DNA of 64,000 bases from QHXN01 sp963785125 (GCA_963785125.1 CAWATU010000007.1:1612001-1676000); one strand, 5' to 3'. Positions 23,952-36,548 are shown, counted from the first letter of the stretch. Notes: a model not told the origin generated them from the sequence alone. Translations and numbers: made by a program.

Positions 23952-24185
23952 CTAAGGCGTGATGAGTCCCTTCTTGATATTGCGTTGCCACGCCTCGAAA
24001 TTCTTCACGCGCCGCTTGGCCTGCTTACGGGTCAGACGCATCTTGTCGGCCACGAAGTTGATACGTTCCGTGCGGTCGAGCTTCTTGTTGTGCGGGACGC
24101 CGGGGGCCTGTTGGTATATCTCGTAAGCGCGCTTCCACTCTTCCTTGACATCCTCGGTCGCCTGCTTACCGCGTAACTCTGGCAT
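23952..24185 (-). CDS. Small basic protein of unknown function
   Basis: 77 residues (MPELRGKQATEDVKEEWKRA at the start), strongly charged with a basic C-terminal half (DKMRLTRKQAKRRVKNFEAW). It is probably helical; the pattern could suit nucleic-acid binding but no named motif is clear. An ATG four codons upstream (24197) directly abuts GGAGA, which is too close, so ATG 24185 with a 12-nt spacer is preferred. It stands alone between hrpB and a hairpin, both genes on the minus strand. Confidence 0.65.
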   Translation of the reverse strand: MPELRGKQATEDVKEEWKRAYEIYQQAPGVPHNKKLDRTERINFVADKMRLTRKQAKRRVKNFEAWQRNIKKGLITP

Positions 24186-24304
24186 TGTCTCTTTCATTCT
24201 CCAAAGGGGATATTTGACTGTACCCCGAATTATACTTCACACCGTCTTCAATCTACCACATCCGCTTTGTAAAATTTCATGAGCGCGCCCGGCGCAAGTT
24301 GCCA

Positions 24305-26920
24305 TTAACCTTGCAAAGGGTCTTCGGGCCACGCGTGGCGCGGGTAGCGCCGACCCAGCTCGCGCCGCACCGAAGGGTAGTGGCGCGACCAGAAACCGGC
24401 GAGGTCTGTGGTCACCTGCACGGGGCGCTGGCTCGGCGCGAGCAGTTGCAGCACCAGCGCAACCCGGCCCCCCGCGACGCGCGGCCCCTCGCGCATCCCG
24501 AAGAAGTCTTGCAGGCGCGAGGCGACCGAAGGCGCCTGGCCGCGCTCGTAACGAACGCGCGCCTGCCGCCCGCGCGCGAGAGGGATGCGCTCCGGCGCCA
24601 TCTGCGCGAGCAGACGCGACTGCGCGGGCGAAAGCCTCCGCCGTAGGGCTTCGACGAGCCCGCCGCCGCGCGCCGCGTCCCTTAGCTCCGCGAAGCTGCG
24701 GCGGCCCTCGCACAACTCCGCGAGCGCCTGACGCACATCCTCGTCGTTCAACCGAGGAAGTTCCGCTTCGGGGAACGTGCGCGCCATGAACTCGACGCGC
24801 GCGACGAAGCGTTCGACCTCTTCGAGGTCTGCGAAGGCGTGCGGCCCGACATTCAGCGCGGCCTCCGCGAGTGCGCGTGTCACCTCCTCGCCTTCGACCC
24901 GCGGCGCGCGCCATTCGTCTATGACGAGCTGGTCATAAGTCAAACGACGCAGCAGCTCGACACGCTCGCCCTGCGCGTTCCAGCGCGCTTCGGTCTTCTC
25001 GGCGAGAGCGTCTGGGAAGAGGTCGAGCAGCCAGTCGGGCTCGACCTTGCTCGCGAGCCGCACGACGGTCTTCGCCGCGCGCGTCGGCGTACGAGTCACG
25101 CCCGCGCGCTCCTCTGCCTCCACGGCGACGAGAAACTCGGCCGCGCGCACGACGCTCTCCGGCGCAAGCTCGGCCGTGCCCCCGCCCGACAGAAGCAGTT
25201 CCGACGGGCCGCTCTCGCCCGACCTGTTCGCGCGTCGTCGCGCGACGCGGTCGGGATAGCCCGCGAGGATGGAGACGAGAAGCTCCGTCTCCTTCTCGTC
25301 AGACAGTCCGACGCCTTCTGCTCTTGAGCTGTTGACGCGCAGCAGTCGCCGCAACTGCCTGCTCACGCGCTCGACGGCGCGCACGGCATTCGGTTCGAGG
25401 TCGAGCGCGCGCAGCCGTTCCGAGGCGAAGCCCTGTGCCTCGGCTTCGTTGAAGAGGTCGAGCAGCTCAAGCAGGTCTGAGGAGCCGTGCGTGTGTGCGA
25501 CGCGTTTCGCGCGCGCGCCTTCATGCTCACGCACATTCTGACGACCGGCTAACCGGACGCGGCCGGCGCGTATGTCGCGCTCGCTGATGAGCGCGGCGAC
25601 CGTGGCAGCCTCGCGCGCGACGCCGCGCGATTCGGCCTCGACGACGATGCGTGCGAGGCGCGGATGCAGCGGCAGTCTCAGCATCGAGCGCCCCACGTCG
25701 CTCACGCTCCCTTGCGCGTCAATCGCACCGAGCCTGCGCAGCAACGTCTCGGCGGCTTCGAGCGCCTCGGGCTGTGGCGCCTCGAACCATTCGAACTCAC
25801 GCAGGTCGCCCACGCCCGCCGCGCGCAGCTCAAGCACAGGCTCCGCGAGGTCGAGCCTACGCACCTCCGGCGTCTCGTTCGGGGGCCGCGCGCCGAAGTC
25901 CTGCGCCGTGTAGAGACGCAGGCAACGGCCCTCGCGCGTACGACCCGCGCGACCCGCGCGCTGTATGGCGCTCGCGCGGCTCACGCGCGAGACCAGGAGC
26001 CGCGGCAGTCCCGACCACGGCGAGTGCGTCGCCACGCGCGCGAGCCCCGAATCGACGACGGCCGCCACGCCCTCAATCGTCACCGAAGTCTCCGCGACGT
26101 TGGTCGAAAGAATCAGCTTCCGCCGCTCCGTCGGCCGGACGGCCGCGTCCTGCTCGGCCGCGGGCAGCTCGCCGTGCAGCGGCAGGACGAGCAGGTCGTT
26201 CTCCGCGGCGACGCGCTCGCACTCGCTCTGCGCTTTACGGATCGACGCCGCGCCCGGCAGGAAGACGAGCACGTGCCCGTCCAAACCTTCCGCGACAAGC
26301 CGCCGCACCGCACCTTCGACCTGAACTTCCAAAGGCCGCTCGTCGTGCCGTGCGAGGTGTTCGACAGACACGTCGTAACGTCTTCCCTCGGAACGCAGCA
26401 CCGTGCAGTCGTCCATGTAGCGCGCGACGGGCGCGGCGTCGAGCGTCGCAGACATGGCGACGAGTTTGAGGTCGGGTCTCGTCGTCCGCTGAAGCCTTCT
26501 GAGCAGAGCGAGCGCGAGGTCGGCCTGCAAGTGTCGCTCGTGGAACTCGTCGAGGACGACGCACCCGACGCCCTTCAACTGAGGGTCTGTGAGCAGCCTT
26601 CTGGTCAGCACACCCTCGGTCAAAAACCGCAGGCGCGTGGCGCGGCCCGTGACCTCCTCGAACCTGACCTGATAGCCGATGGTCTCGCCCAAACGTTCGC
26701 CGCGCTCTTCGGCCACGCGGCGCGCGGCCATGCGTGCGGCCAGGCGCCGCGGCTCAAGCACCAGCACGTCGCCGTCGCCCGCGATGCCCGCGTCTAAGAG
26801 CGCGGACGGCAGTCGCGTCGTCTTCCCCGCGCCGGGCGGGGCTTCCACGACGAGGCTCCGCCCGCGCCGCAACGTCTCGACGGCCGCGGGCAGAATCTCG
26901 TCCACGGGAAGCCTCTGCAT
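24305..26920 (-). CDS. hrpB: ATP-dependent RNA helicase HrpB
   Basis: An 871-residue DEAH-type helicase. Walker A is PPGAGKTT (residues 28-35), motif Ia LEPRRLAARMAARR, the DEAH-box variant is DEFHERH, motif III is SATLD, and motif VI is QRAGRAGRTREG. The C-terminal HrpB-specific region (about 480-871) is present, so the gene looks intact at the usual family length. HrpB is widespread, cytosolic, and its RNA substrates are poorly defined. It is divergent from treZ at 27097. Confidence 0.93.
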   Translation of the reverse strand: MQRLPVDEILPAAVETLRRGRSLVVEAPPGAGKTTRLPSALLDAGIAGDGDVLVLEPRRLAARMAARRVAEERGERLGETIGYQVRFEEVTGRATRLRFLTEGVLTRRLLTDPQLKGVGCVVLDEFHERHLQADLALALLRRLQRTTRPDLKLVAMSATLDAAPVARYMDDCTVLRSEGRRYDVSVEHLARHDERPLEVQVEGAVRRLVAEGLDGHVLVFLPGAASIRKAQSECERVAAENDLLVLPLHGELPAAEQDAAVRPTERRKLILSTNVAETSVTIEGVAAVVDSGLARVATHSPWSGLPRLLVSRVSRASAIQRAGRAGRTREGRCLRLYTAQDFGARPPNETPEVRRLDLAEPVLELRAAGVGDLREFEWFEAPQPEALEAAETLLRRLGAIDAQGSVSDVGRSMLRLPLHPRLARIVVEAESRGVAREAATVAALISERDIRAGRVRLAGRQNVREHEGARAKRVAHTHGSSDLLELLDLFNEAEAQGFASERLRALDLEPNAVRAVERVSRQLRRLLRVNSSRAEGVGLSDEKETELLVSILAGYPDRVARRRANRSGESGPSELLLSGGGTAELAPESVVRAAEFLVAVEAEERAGVTRTPTRAAKTVVRLASKVEPDWLLDLFPDALAEKTEARWNAQGERVELLRRLTYDQLVIDEWRAPRVEGEEVTRALAEAALNVGPHAFADLEEVERFVARVEFMARTFPEAELPRLNDEDVRQALAELCEGRRSFAELRDAARGGGLVEALRRRLSPAQSRLLAQMAPERIPLARGRQARVRYERGQAPSVASRLQDFFGMREGPRVAGGRVALVLQLLAPSQRPVQVTTDLAGFWSRHYPSVRRELGRRYPRHAWPEDPLQG

Positions 26921-27096
26921 GAAAGTGTTCGTAACCGAAGCCGCCGCGCTTTGGCAAGCAGGGCGCGCGGCCGCACCAAGAGTTTGATAGACAAACGCGA
27001 CACTTACGCGAGGCCGGCGCGTGAGTATTCGCCTTTATTCGCGCGGCGCGTTTAGAATCGGAGCAAGAGACCAACAGTCCGGAAATTATTAAGCGG

Positions 27097-29055
27097 ATGG
27101 AGGCGACGAAACTGGCGAGGAGACTGCCCGTCGGGGCTGAAGCGCGGCCGGGGGACGGCGTGCATTTCCGCGTGTGGGCGCCGCGCAGGCGCCGGGTCGA
27201 GGTCGTCTTCGAGGGGGAGCGCGCGCCCGTGCCTCTCGCGCTCGAAGAGGAGGAGGGCGGCTATTTCTCCGTGCTCGTCGAAGGTTTGACGGAGGGCGCG
27301 CTCTACCGCTTCCGGCTCGACGGCGAAGATTACTTATACCCCGACCCCGCGTCCCGCTTTCAACCCGAAGGGCCGCACGGTCATTCGTGCATCGTAGACC
27401 CGACGACGTTCCGCTGGACTGACGCGGAATGGAAAGGCGCGTCGCTTAAGGGGCAGGTCATCTACGAGCTGCACGTCGGCGCCTTCACGCGCGAAGGGAC
27501 GCTCGCGGCGGCGACGGCGCGGCTGAAAGAGCTTGCGAGTTTGGGCGTGACGTGCGTCGAGCTGATGCCTTTGGCCGAGTTCCCGGGTCGCTTCGGTTGG
27601 GGCTACGACGGCGTCTGCCTCTTCGCGCCGACGCGGCTCTACGGCGAGCCCGACGACCTGCGCCGCTTCGTCAACGAAGCTCACAGGCAGAACGTCTCTG
27701 TCATCCTCGACGTGGTCTACAACCACCTCGGGCCGGACGGCAACTACCTCGCGCAGTTCTCGGAACACTACTTCACCGACCGGCACAAGACCGAGTGGGG
27801 CGCCGCCATCAACTTCGACGGCCGGCACTCCGCGCCCGTCCGCGAGTTCTTCCTCTCGAACGCGCGCTACTGGGTCGAGGAGTTTCACTTCGACGGCCTC
27901 CGCCTCGACGCCACGCAGAGCATCACGGACGACTCTGACGAACACTTCCTCGTGGCGCTGACGCGCGAGGTGCGCGACGCCGCGCAGGGGCGTGAGACCA
28001 TCATCGTCGGCGAGAACGAGCCGCAGGATGCGCGGATGATTCTCGACTACGGGCTCGACGGCCTCTGGAACGACGACTTTCATCACGCGGCGATGGTCGC
28101 GCTCACGGGCCGCAGCGAGGCTTACTACTCCGACTATAAAGGCACGCCGCAGGAGTTCATCTCCGCCGCCAAGTACGGCTTCCTCTATCAGGGCCAGCAC
28201 TACAAGTGGCAGCGCAACCGGCGCGGCACACCGACCTTGCGTATCCGGCCGCACGCGTTCGTCGGCTTCATACAGAACCACGACCAGATAGCCAACTCGG
28301 CGCGCGGCCTGCGCGCGCACCGGCAGACGAGCCCCGGCCGCCTGCGCGCGATGACGGCGCTGCTGCTGCTCGCGCCCTCGACGCCGATGCTCTTCATGGG
28401 TCAGGAGTTCGGGTCTTCGGCGCCGTTCCACTACTTCGCCGACCACGAGCCCGAGCTGGCCGGGAAGGTCAGGCGCGGCCGCGCCGAGTTTCTCGCGCAG
28501 TTCCGCAGCATCGCCACGCGCGAGACGCGCACGCGCCTCCCCGACCCCGCCGCGCCCGAGACCTTCGAGCGTTGCAAGCTCGACCACACGGAGCGCGAAC
28601 GTCATCGAGAGGTCTACGAACTGCACCGAGACCTTCTGCGGCTCCGACGCAAAGACACGGTCTTCAACGCGCAGGAGCCACGCGCGCTCGACGGCGCCGT
28701 GCTCGGCCCAGAGGCTTTCGTCCTGCGCTACTTCGGCGTCGAGTCGGACGACCGCCTGCTCGTCGTCAACTTCGGCGCGGACTTGAACCTCAATCCCGCG
28801 CCCGAGCCTCTGCTTGCGCCGCCCGCGGGGAAGGTCTGGCGCACCGTCTGGTCGAGCGAAGATTACGCTTACGGCGGGACGGGGACGCCGCCGCTTGAGA
28901 CGAAGAACAACTGGTACATCCCCGGCGAGACGGCGGTCGCGCTCGCACCCGCCGACCCCGAAGAGGTCGGCGACCCCGCGCGGGGTTCAGGCGGCCCGAG
29001 TGAAGAGGCAGAGGTGCGCGACGAGGCTCTGCGCGAGTGGGAAGAGGAGACGTAA
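27097..29055 (+). CDS. treZ: Malto-oligosyltrehalose trehalohydrolase (TreZ), first copy
   Basis: A 652-residue GH13 protein: N-terminal CBM48-like domain (about 15-95), then the (beta/alpha)8 barrel. Catalytic residues by motif: nucleophile D271 in GLRLDATQS, acid/base E306 in IIVGENEP, stabiliser D396 in IQNHDQIAN. The HVGAFTREGT and WGYDGVCLFAP motifs fit TreZ. It releases trehalose from maltooligosyl-trehalose made by TreY. The C terminus carries an acidic Glu-rich tail. It is followed by GH133 and malQ in the same direction. A second, differently diverged TreZ lies at 36549. Confidence 0.88.
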   Translation: MEATKLARRLPVGAEARPGDGVHFRVWAPRRRRVEVVFEGERAPVPLALEEEEGGYFSVLVEGLTEGALYRFRLDGEDYLYPDPASRFQPEGPHGHSCIVDPTTFRWTDAEWKGASLKGQVIYELHVGAFTREGTLAAATARLKELASLGVTCVELMPLAEFPGRFGWGYDGVCLFAPTRLYGEPDDLRRFVNEAHRQNVSVILDVVYNHLGPDGNYLAQFSEHYFTDRHKTEWGAAINFDGRHSAPVREFFLSNARYWVEEFHFDGLRLDATQSITDDSDEHFLVALTREVRDAAQGRETIIVGENEPQDARMILDYGLDGLWNDDFHHAAMVALTGRSEAYYSDYKGTPQEFISAAKYGFLYQGQHYKWQRNRRGTPTLRIRPHAFVGFIQNHDQIANSARGLRAHRQTSPGRLRAMTALLLLAPSTPMLFMGQEFGSSAPFHYFADHEPELAGKVRRGRAEFLAQFRSIATRETRTRLPDPAAPETFERCKLDHTERERHREVYELHRDLLRLRRKDTVFNAQEPRALDGAVLGPEAFVLRYFGVESDDRLLVVNFGADLNLNPAPEPLLAPPAGKVWRTVWSSEDYAYGGTGTPPLETKNNWYIPGETAVALAPADPEEVGDPARGSGGPSEEAEVRDEALREWEEET

Positions 29056-29065
29056 AGTTTTAATT

Positions 29066-29092
29066 TGAGATTTCAAATTTCAAATTCTTGAA
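29066..29092. repeat. Short AT-rich palindromic repeat, ATTTCAA family
   Basis: Heptamer-like units GATTTCA, AATTTCA, AATTCTT follow AATTTGA, forming a weak palindrome between treZ and the GH133 gene. A near copy (ATTTGAAATTTCAAAT) lies at 36521-36545 in front of glgX. Confidence 0.5.
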
Positions 29093-29115
29093 CGAGCAGA
29101 AGGGTGTTGGTAAGG

Positions 29116-31173
29116 ATGAAGGAACCGGTTCGCAGTTTAACTTTCAGTGAAGAGGACACGCACGACGCGGAGCTGATGCTCGGGCGCGAGTGGCTGGTGA
29201 CGAACGGGCTGGGCGGCTTCGCGTCGGGGACTTTGGCGGGCGTGCCGACGCGCCGGTATCACGGGCTGCTCGTCGCGGCGCTGCCCACTCCGCTCGGGCG
29301 GACGGTGATGTTCAACCACCTCTCGGAGTGGGTGCGGCTGCCCACGGGCGAGCGCCAACAGATCGGAGGGCAGGAGCGCGCGGGCGGGCAGCTCGAATGG
29401 CCGGGTGCGAAGCATCTGCGCGAGTTCCGGCTCGAAGCGGGGCTGCCCGTCTGGCGCTACGAGCTGGGCGGCCACGTCGTCGAGAAGCGCGTCCTGATGG
29501 TGCACAGCCAGAACACCGTCCACGTCACTTACAAACTCGTCGAAGGCGAAGGCCCGCTGCGTCTCAAGCTCCGCCCCGCGCTTCAGTTCCGCTCGTACGA
29601 AGAGCAAGTCCACGCGTCGGCCAACGAGCCCTACACCGTCACCTCGACCGAAGACCGTCTGGAGGTCTCGACGGGACACAAGTATCCGCCGTTGCGCCTG
29701 AAGATTTACGGCCGGCGCGCGACGTTCGCGCTCGACGGCAACAAGATACAGGACGTGCACTTCAGGACTGAGGAGCGGCGCGGCTACGATCACACGGGCG
29801 AGCTTTGGAGCCCCGGCTACTTCAGCGTGGACGTGACGCGCGACGTGTCGGCGACGCTCATCGGCTCGACTGAGAGCTGGGAGCTGATACGCGCGCTCTG
29901 CCCCGAGGAGGCGCAGGACGCGGAGGGCGAGCGGCGCGAACGCCTCCTCGCCACGGCCGCGCCCGCGGCGCGCTGCGGGCTAGCGGCCGAACTCGTCCTT
30001 GCCGCCGACCAGTTCGTCATCACGCCTTCGGGCAGAGAGGGTGACGCCGCGCGCGCGCACGCCGCGGGCGAAGAAGTACGAAGCGTCATCGCCGGCTATC
30101 ACTGGTTCACCGACTGGGGCCGCGACACGATGATTAGCCTCGAAGGTCTGACCTGCGCGACCGGAAGACATCGGGAGGCGGGTTGGATTCTGCGCACCTT
30201 CGGCCAGTACATACGCGACGGCCTCATCCCGAACATGTTCCCCGACGGCGCGAACGAGGGGCTCTATCACACGGCCGACGCCACGCTCTGGTTCTTCCAT
30301 GCGCTCGACCGTTATCTGAAGACGACCGACGACGCGGTCACGCTCGAAGTGCTCCTGCCGAAGATGCAGGAGATCGTCAGGCAACACTTGCAGGGCACGC
30401 GCTTCGGCATCAAGGTTGACCAACGGGACGGCCTGCTCGTGCAGGGCGAAGAGGGCTACCAGTTGACGTGGATGGATGCGAAGTGCGACGGCTGGGTCGT
30501 CACGCCGCGGCGCGGCAAGGCCGTCGAGATCAACGCGCTCTGGTACAACGCGCTGCGGCTGTTGGGAGGCTGGACGCGCGCGGCAGGCGACACCGCGCAG
30601 GCGGACGAGTTGAACGGGCACGCCGAACGCTGCCGCCGCTCCTTCAACGAGCGCTTCTGGTATGAAGAAGGCCAACACCTCTTCGACGTGGTCGAGAGCT
30701 GGGAATTGAACGGCGAGAATGACGCGGCGTGCCGACCTAATCAACTGCTCGCCCTCTCGCTCGCGCATGCGGTGCTGGAACGCGAGCATTGGGAGCCGGT
30801 CTTGAACGTCGTGCGTGAGAAGCTCCTGACGCCGGTCGGCCTGCGCTCGCTCTCGCCCGACCACTTCGACTTCAAGCCGACCTACCACGGCGACCTGAAG
30901 ACGCGCGACGCCGCGTATCATCAGGGCACGGTCTGGGGCTGGCTTATCGGCCCCTTCATCGACGCCTGGCTCAAAGTCCACCCCGACGACCGCGCCGGCG
31001 CGCGCAGGATGCTTGAAGGATTTCTGCCGCACCTCGACGAAGCCTGCGTCGGCTCCATCAGCGAAGTCTTCGACGCCGTCCCTCCCTTCCACGCGCGCGG
31101 CTGCATCGCGCAGGCGTGGAGCGTCGCGGAGGTTTTAAGGTGCTGGGTGCTGACTTCAGAGAATGATGAATGA
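29116..31173 (+). CDS. Amylo-alpha-1,6-glucosidase (GH133 glycogen debranching enzyme)
   Basis: 685 residues: an N-terminal GDE_N beta domain (NGLGGFASGTLAGVPTRRYH near residue 30) and a C-terminal (alpha/alpha)6 barrel. Diagnostic barrel motifs are WFTDWGRDTMISLEGL, NEGLYHTADATLWF, TWMDAK and YHQGTVWGWLIGPF. The enzyme hydrolyses alpha-1,6 branch glucose from glycogen or limit dextrin in the cytosol. It lies between treZ and malQ. ATG 29116 is 11 nt from AAGGG; a GTG four codons earlier is less well placed. Its TGA stop is inside the left arm of a heptamer hairpin. Confidence 0.92.
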   Translation: MKEPVRSLTFSEEDTHDAELMLGREWLVTNGLGGFASGTLAGVPTRRYHGLLVAALPTPLGRTVMFNHLSEWVRLPTGERQQIGGQERAGGQLEWPGAKHLREFRLEAGLPVWRYELGGHVVEKRVLMVHSQNTVHVTYKLVEGEGPLRLKLRPALQFRSYEEQVHASANEPYTVTSTEDRLEVSTGHKYPPLRLKIYGRRATFALDGNKIQDVHFRTEERRGYDHTGELWSPGYFSVDVTRDVSATLIGSTESWELIRALCPEEAQDAEGERRERLLATAAPAARCGLAAELVLAADQFVITPSGREGDAARAHAAGEEVRSVIAGYHWFTDWGRDTMISLEGLTCATGRHREAGWILRTFGQYIRDGLIPNMFPDGANEGLYHTADATLWFFHALDRYLKTTDDAVTLEVLLPKMQEIVRQHLQGTRFGIKVDQRDGLLVQGEEGYQLTWMDAKCDGWVVTPRRGKAVEINALWYNALRLLGGWTRAAGDTAQADELNGHAERCRRSFNERFWYEEGQHLFDVVESWELNGENDAACRPNQLLALSLAHAVLEREHWEPVLNVVREKLLTPVGLRSLSPDHFDFKPTYHGDLKTRDAAYHQGTVWGWLIGPFIDAWLKVHPDDRAGARRMLEGFLPHLDEACVGSISEVFDAVPPFHARGCIAQAWSVAEVLRCWVLTSENDE

Positions 31174-31224
31174 TGAGTGATGAATGATGAATTAAGAACC
31201 CTTTTCAATTCATCACTCATCATT
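31162..31224. repeat. Heptamer-armed hairpin, AATGATG family
   Basis: The left arm 31162-31193 carries AATGATG, AATGATG, AGTGATG, AATGATG. The right arm 31207-31224 (AATTCATCACTCATCATT) is shorter by two units. The left arm includes the GH133 stop codon (31171-31173). A related element is at 60607-60672. Confidence 0.85.
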
Positions 31225-31240
31225 AAGCACAGAGGGAAGA

Positions 31241-32767
31241 ATGAAGTTAAGAAGATCAAGCGGGATTCTGCTCCACCCGACGAGTCTGCCGGGGCGCTTC
31301 GGCGTGGGCGATCTGGGTGGCGAGGCTTACAGGTTCGTGGACTGGCTCGCATCTGCCGGGCAGACGTACTGGCAGATCATGCCGCTCGGGCCCACCGGTT
31401 ACGGCGACTCGCCGTACTCTTCGTTCTCGGCCTTCGCCGGCAACACGAACCTCGTGAGCCCCGAGAAGCTCGTCGAGTCGGGGCTGCTCGCGCCTTCGGA
31501 CATTGCGGAAGCGCCCGACCTCCCCGCCGAGCGCGTCGATTACGGCAAGGTCATCGAGTACAAGCGCGGACTCTTGGAGAAGGCTTTCCGAAACTTCACG
31601 CGTAAGCTCAAAGAGGACGAATCCTTGCGGCGCGACTACGAAGGGTTCGAGGGGTTCGCCTCCGTATGGCTCGACGACTGGGCGCTGTTCGCGGCGCTGA
31701 AGGACGAGTACGCGGGCGAGCCGTGGAACACATGGGCGGCGGGACTCGCGCGGCGCGAGCCGGCGGCGGTCGAGTCGGCACGCCAGTCGAAAGCCTCACG
31801 CGTCGAGGCGCACAAGTTTGCGCAGTACGTCTTCTTCCAACAGTGGCTCAAGCTCAAACGCTACGCCAACGAGCGCGGCGTGCGCGTCGTCGGCGACATG
31901 CCCATCTTCGTCGCGCACAACTCGGCCGACGTGTGGTCGAGGCCCGAGTTGTTCAAGCTCAAAGAGGACGGCCGCCCCTCGGTGGTCGCTGGTGTGCCGC
32001 CCGATGCCTTCAGCGCGACGGGGCAGTTGTGGGGCAACCCCATCTACGACTGGGAGCGGATGCGCGCGGACAAGTTCGCGTGGTGGGTCGCGCGCGTGCG
32101 CGAGACTTTCAAGATCGTGGACGTGGTGCGGCTCGACCACTTCCGCGGGTTTGCGGCCTACTGGGAGGTGCCGGCCGAGCACGAGACGGCCGAGCACGGC
32201 CGCTGGGTCGAGGCGCCCGGCCGTGAAGTCTTCAACGCGATGAAAGATGCGCTCGGCGGAGACCTCCCCATCGTCGCCGAAGACCTCGGCACCATCACGC
32301 CCGACGTGCACCAACTCCGCGACGAGTTCGACTTCCCCGGAATGCGCGTCCTCCAGTTCGCCTTCGGCGGTGACCCGCACGACACGCACCTCCCGCACGA
32401 GTACACGCGCAACACCGTCGCCTATACGGGGACGCACGACAACGACACCGTCGTCGGCTGGCTCCGACAGCGCGCCCGCGCCGACGCCCCCGAATGGGAG
32501 CGGCGCGAGCGCGACCTCTGCCTGAAGTACCTCGGCACCGACGGCGCGGAGATCAACTGGGACTTCATCCGCGCCGCGCAGATGTCGGTCGCCGCCCTCA
32601 GTGTCGTGCAACTTCAGGACGTGCTCGGCCTCGGTGCGGAAGCGCGCATGAACACGCCCGCCAGCACCGAAGGCAACTGGAACTGGCGCTACACCGCCGA
32701 CACGCTCACCGCCGAACTCGCGCAGAGGCTCCGCGAGATGACGCACATCTACGGCCGCCTGCCCTGA
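31241..32767 (+). CDS. malQ: 4-alpha-glucanotransferase (MalQ/DPE, GH77)
   Basis: 508 residues, matching the short bacterial amylomaltase form. The N terminus reads SSGILLHPTSLPGRFGVGDLG. Catalytic motifs are VDVVRLDHFRGF (nucleophile Asp), PIVAEDLGTITPDV (acid/base Glu) and YTGTHDNDTVVGW (third Asp). It transfers maltodextrin segments between chains, feeding longer linear glucans to TreY and rebalancing debranching products. It is the last gene of the plus-strand treZ-GH133-malQ run. Confidence 0.93.
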   Translation: MKLRRSSGILLHPTSLPGRFGVGDLGGEAYRFVDWLASAGQTYWQIMPLGPTGYGDSPYSSFSAFAGNTNLVSPEKLVESGLLAPSDIAEAPDLPAERVDYGKVIEYKRGLLEKAFRNFTRKLKEDESLRRDYEGFEGFASVWLDDWALFAALKDEYAGEPWNTWAAGLARREPAAVESARQSKASRVEAHKFAQYVFFQQWLKLKRYANERGVRVVGDMPIFVAHNSADVWSRPELFKLKEDGRPSVVAGVPPDAFSATGQLWGNPIYDWERMRADKFAWWVARVRETFKIVDVVRLDHFRGFAAYWEVPAEHETAEHGRWVEAPGREVFNAMKDALGGDLPIVAEDLGTITPDVHQLRDEFDFPGMRVLQFAFGGDPHDTHLPHEYTRNTVAYTGTHDNDTVVGWLRQRARADAPEWERRERDLCLKYLGTDGAEINWDFIRAAQMSVAALSVVQLQDVLGLGAEARMNTPASTEGNWNWRYTADTLTAELAQRLREMTHIYGRLP

Positions 32768-33019
32768 GGTCTCGATGACTTAACCGCGCCGCGGCCCGAA
32801 TCTCTCGGACCAAACCACAACCCCGCGCGTCTGAACCTTCGCGCCGGACGCCTTGCGGCGGCCGAACATAAATCTTGCCAAGTGAGGCGGCGTGTAAGAT
32901 ACTGCCGCACCGAACGAGCACAACGCGCGGGAGAGCCCAACGTCCCGGCCGGAAGATTCAAAGAACCCATCGCCGACGCCTCGCAAGCCGACGTAGCCTT
33001 CAACCCCAGGAGTACGCGC

Positions 33020-33952
33020 ATGAGAAGAACAGCCCTTGTCGTCTGCATCATCATCGCGGCGGGCCTCGTCGCCGAAGCGCAGACACCGACGTACAAGCCC
33101 GCCATCGAGTTCCAGTCGTTCATGCAGTTACGCTTCTACGAGGAGCAGGGCAACTTTCTAGTCGAGGGGTTGGAGGTCGTCTTCCCGCCGGCCGGCTCAA
33201 AGAAAGCGACCTTCGTCATCACGCGCGCGAGCGGCGCGGCGGTGGCGAGCGTCCCTCTGCGCCTTGAGACGCCGCTCGCCAGCTACACGATGTTCGGGAT
33301 GTACCTGCCGGACGGCGTCGCAGGGCTAGCCAACATCGGCGAGCCGGGGGACTACGTCCTCTCGGTGCAGGTGGACGGACAGCCCTTGACCAACCTGCCC
33401 TTCTCGATGAAGAAGGAGTCGAGCAACGACCCCTTCAACCCGCGCACGACGTTCGTCCGCGAGGGGCCGTGGCGCGACCTCGCATACTTCTCTTCGCGCA
33501 CCGACGCGCCCGACAGCCATCTCGACTTCAACTGGTGGACGAGCCTGCGGGAGCTTCCCGCGGGCAGCCCGCAGCGGTCGCTGGTCACTGTTCACATCAT
33601 GCGCGGCGCGCAGGAGATCGGAGCGACGCGGAGCCCCGTCGTCGTGACGCAGACCGACTGGCAGTTCTTCTACCTTGAGTTCGAGACGGCCGGAGTGAAG
33701 CCCATACGCTGGATGACGCTGGCCGATCTGACGAAGACGGACGGCGAGTACACGGTGGTGGCGAAGGTCAACGGCAAGCCCTTCAAGTCCTACCGCGCCG
33801 AGGTGCGCGGCGGCCAGCTCCAGCGCCACCCGCGCAACAGCCTCGACACGCAGCCGCACACAGACTTCATCTCGCCTCGCCTCGTGGACACCTCCTCGCG
33901 CTCGAACTCTTCATACACGATGCGCGACACATTCTGGGTGAAGAAGAATTAA
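33020..33952 (+). CDS. Secreted beta-rich protein of unknown function
   Basis: 310 residues with a signal peptide (RRTALVVCIIIAAGLVAEAQ, cut after AEA). The mature protein has alternating hydrophobic segments (YVLSVQVDGQPLTNLPFSM, SLVTVHIMRGAQEIG, EYTVVAKVNGKPF), suggesting Ig-like or C2-like beta domains. ATG 33020 is 7 nt after AGGAG. It stands between the two glucan gene blocks but shows no carbohydrate-enzyme motif, so a link to glycogen metabolism is not supported. I do not recognise the family. Confidence 0.7.
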   Translation: MRRTALVVCIIIAAGLVAEAQTPTYKPAIEFQSFMQLRFYEEQGNFLVEGLEVVFPPAGSKKATFVITRASGAAVASVPLRLETPLASYTMFGMYLPDGVAGLANIGEPGDYVLSVQVDGQPLTNLPFSMKKESSNDPFNPRTTFVREGPWRDLAYFSSRTDAPDSHLDFNWWTSLRELPAGSPQRSLVTVHIMRGAQEIGATRSPVVVTQTDWQFFYLEFETAGVKPIRWMTLADLTKTDGEYTVVAKVNGKPFKSYRAEVRGGQLQRHPRNSLDTQPHTDFISPRLVDTSSRSNSSYTMRDTFWVKKN

Positions 33953-33966
33953 GTCATGTAAAAGTC

Positions 33967-34044
33967 AGTAAACCACCGCAGACACAGAGAGGCACAGCTT
34001 TGAAGTCATAAGTCATCAAGCTGTGCCTCTGTGTCTGCGGTGGT

Positions 34045-34049
<5 letters not shown>
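33967..34049. repeat. Hairpin, CAGACACAGAG family
   Basis: The left arm starting at 33967 and the right arm 34016-34049 share AAACCACCGCAGACACAGAG and pair over about 34 bp; the left arm carries three extra bases. It lies between convergent genes and contains the stop of glgX (34045-34047). Its closest relative is the 198-280 hairpin. Confidence 0.85.
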
Positions 34050-36504
<2,455 letters not shown>

Positions 36505-36520
36505 TCAATGCTCCTGACTA

Positions 36521-36545
36521 ATGATTTGAAATTTCAAATCTGGAA
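36521..36545. repeat. Short AT-rich palindrome ATTTGAAATTTCAAAT
   Basis: An exact palindrome between the TreZ stop and the GlgX start, similar to the repeat at 29066-29092. Both sit beside genes of the trehalose/glycogen island. Confidence 0.5.
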
Positions 36546-36548
36546 TTA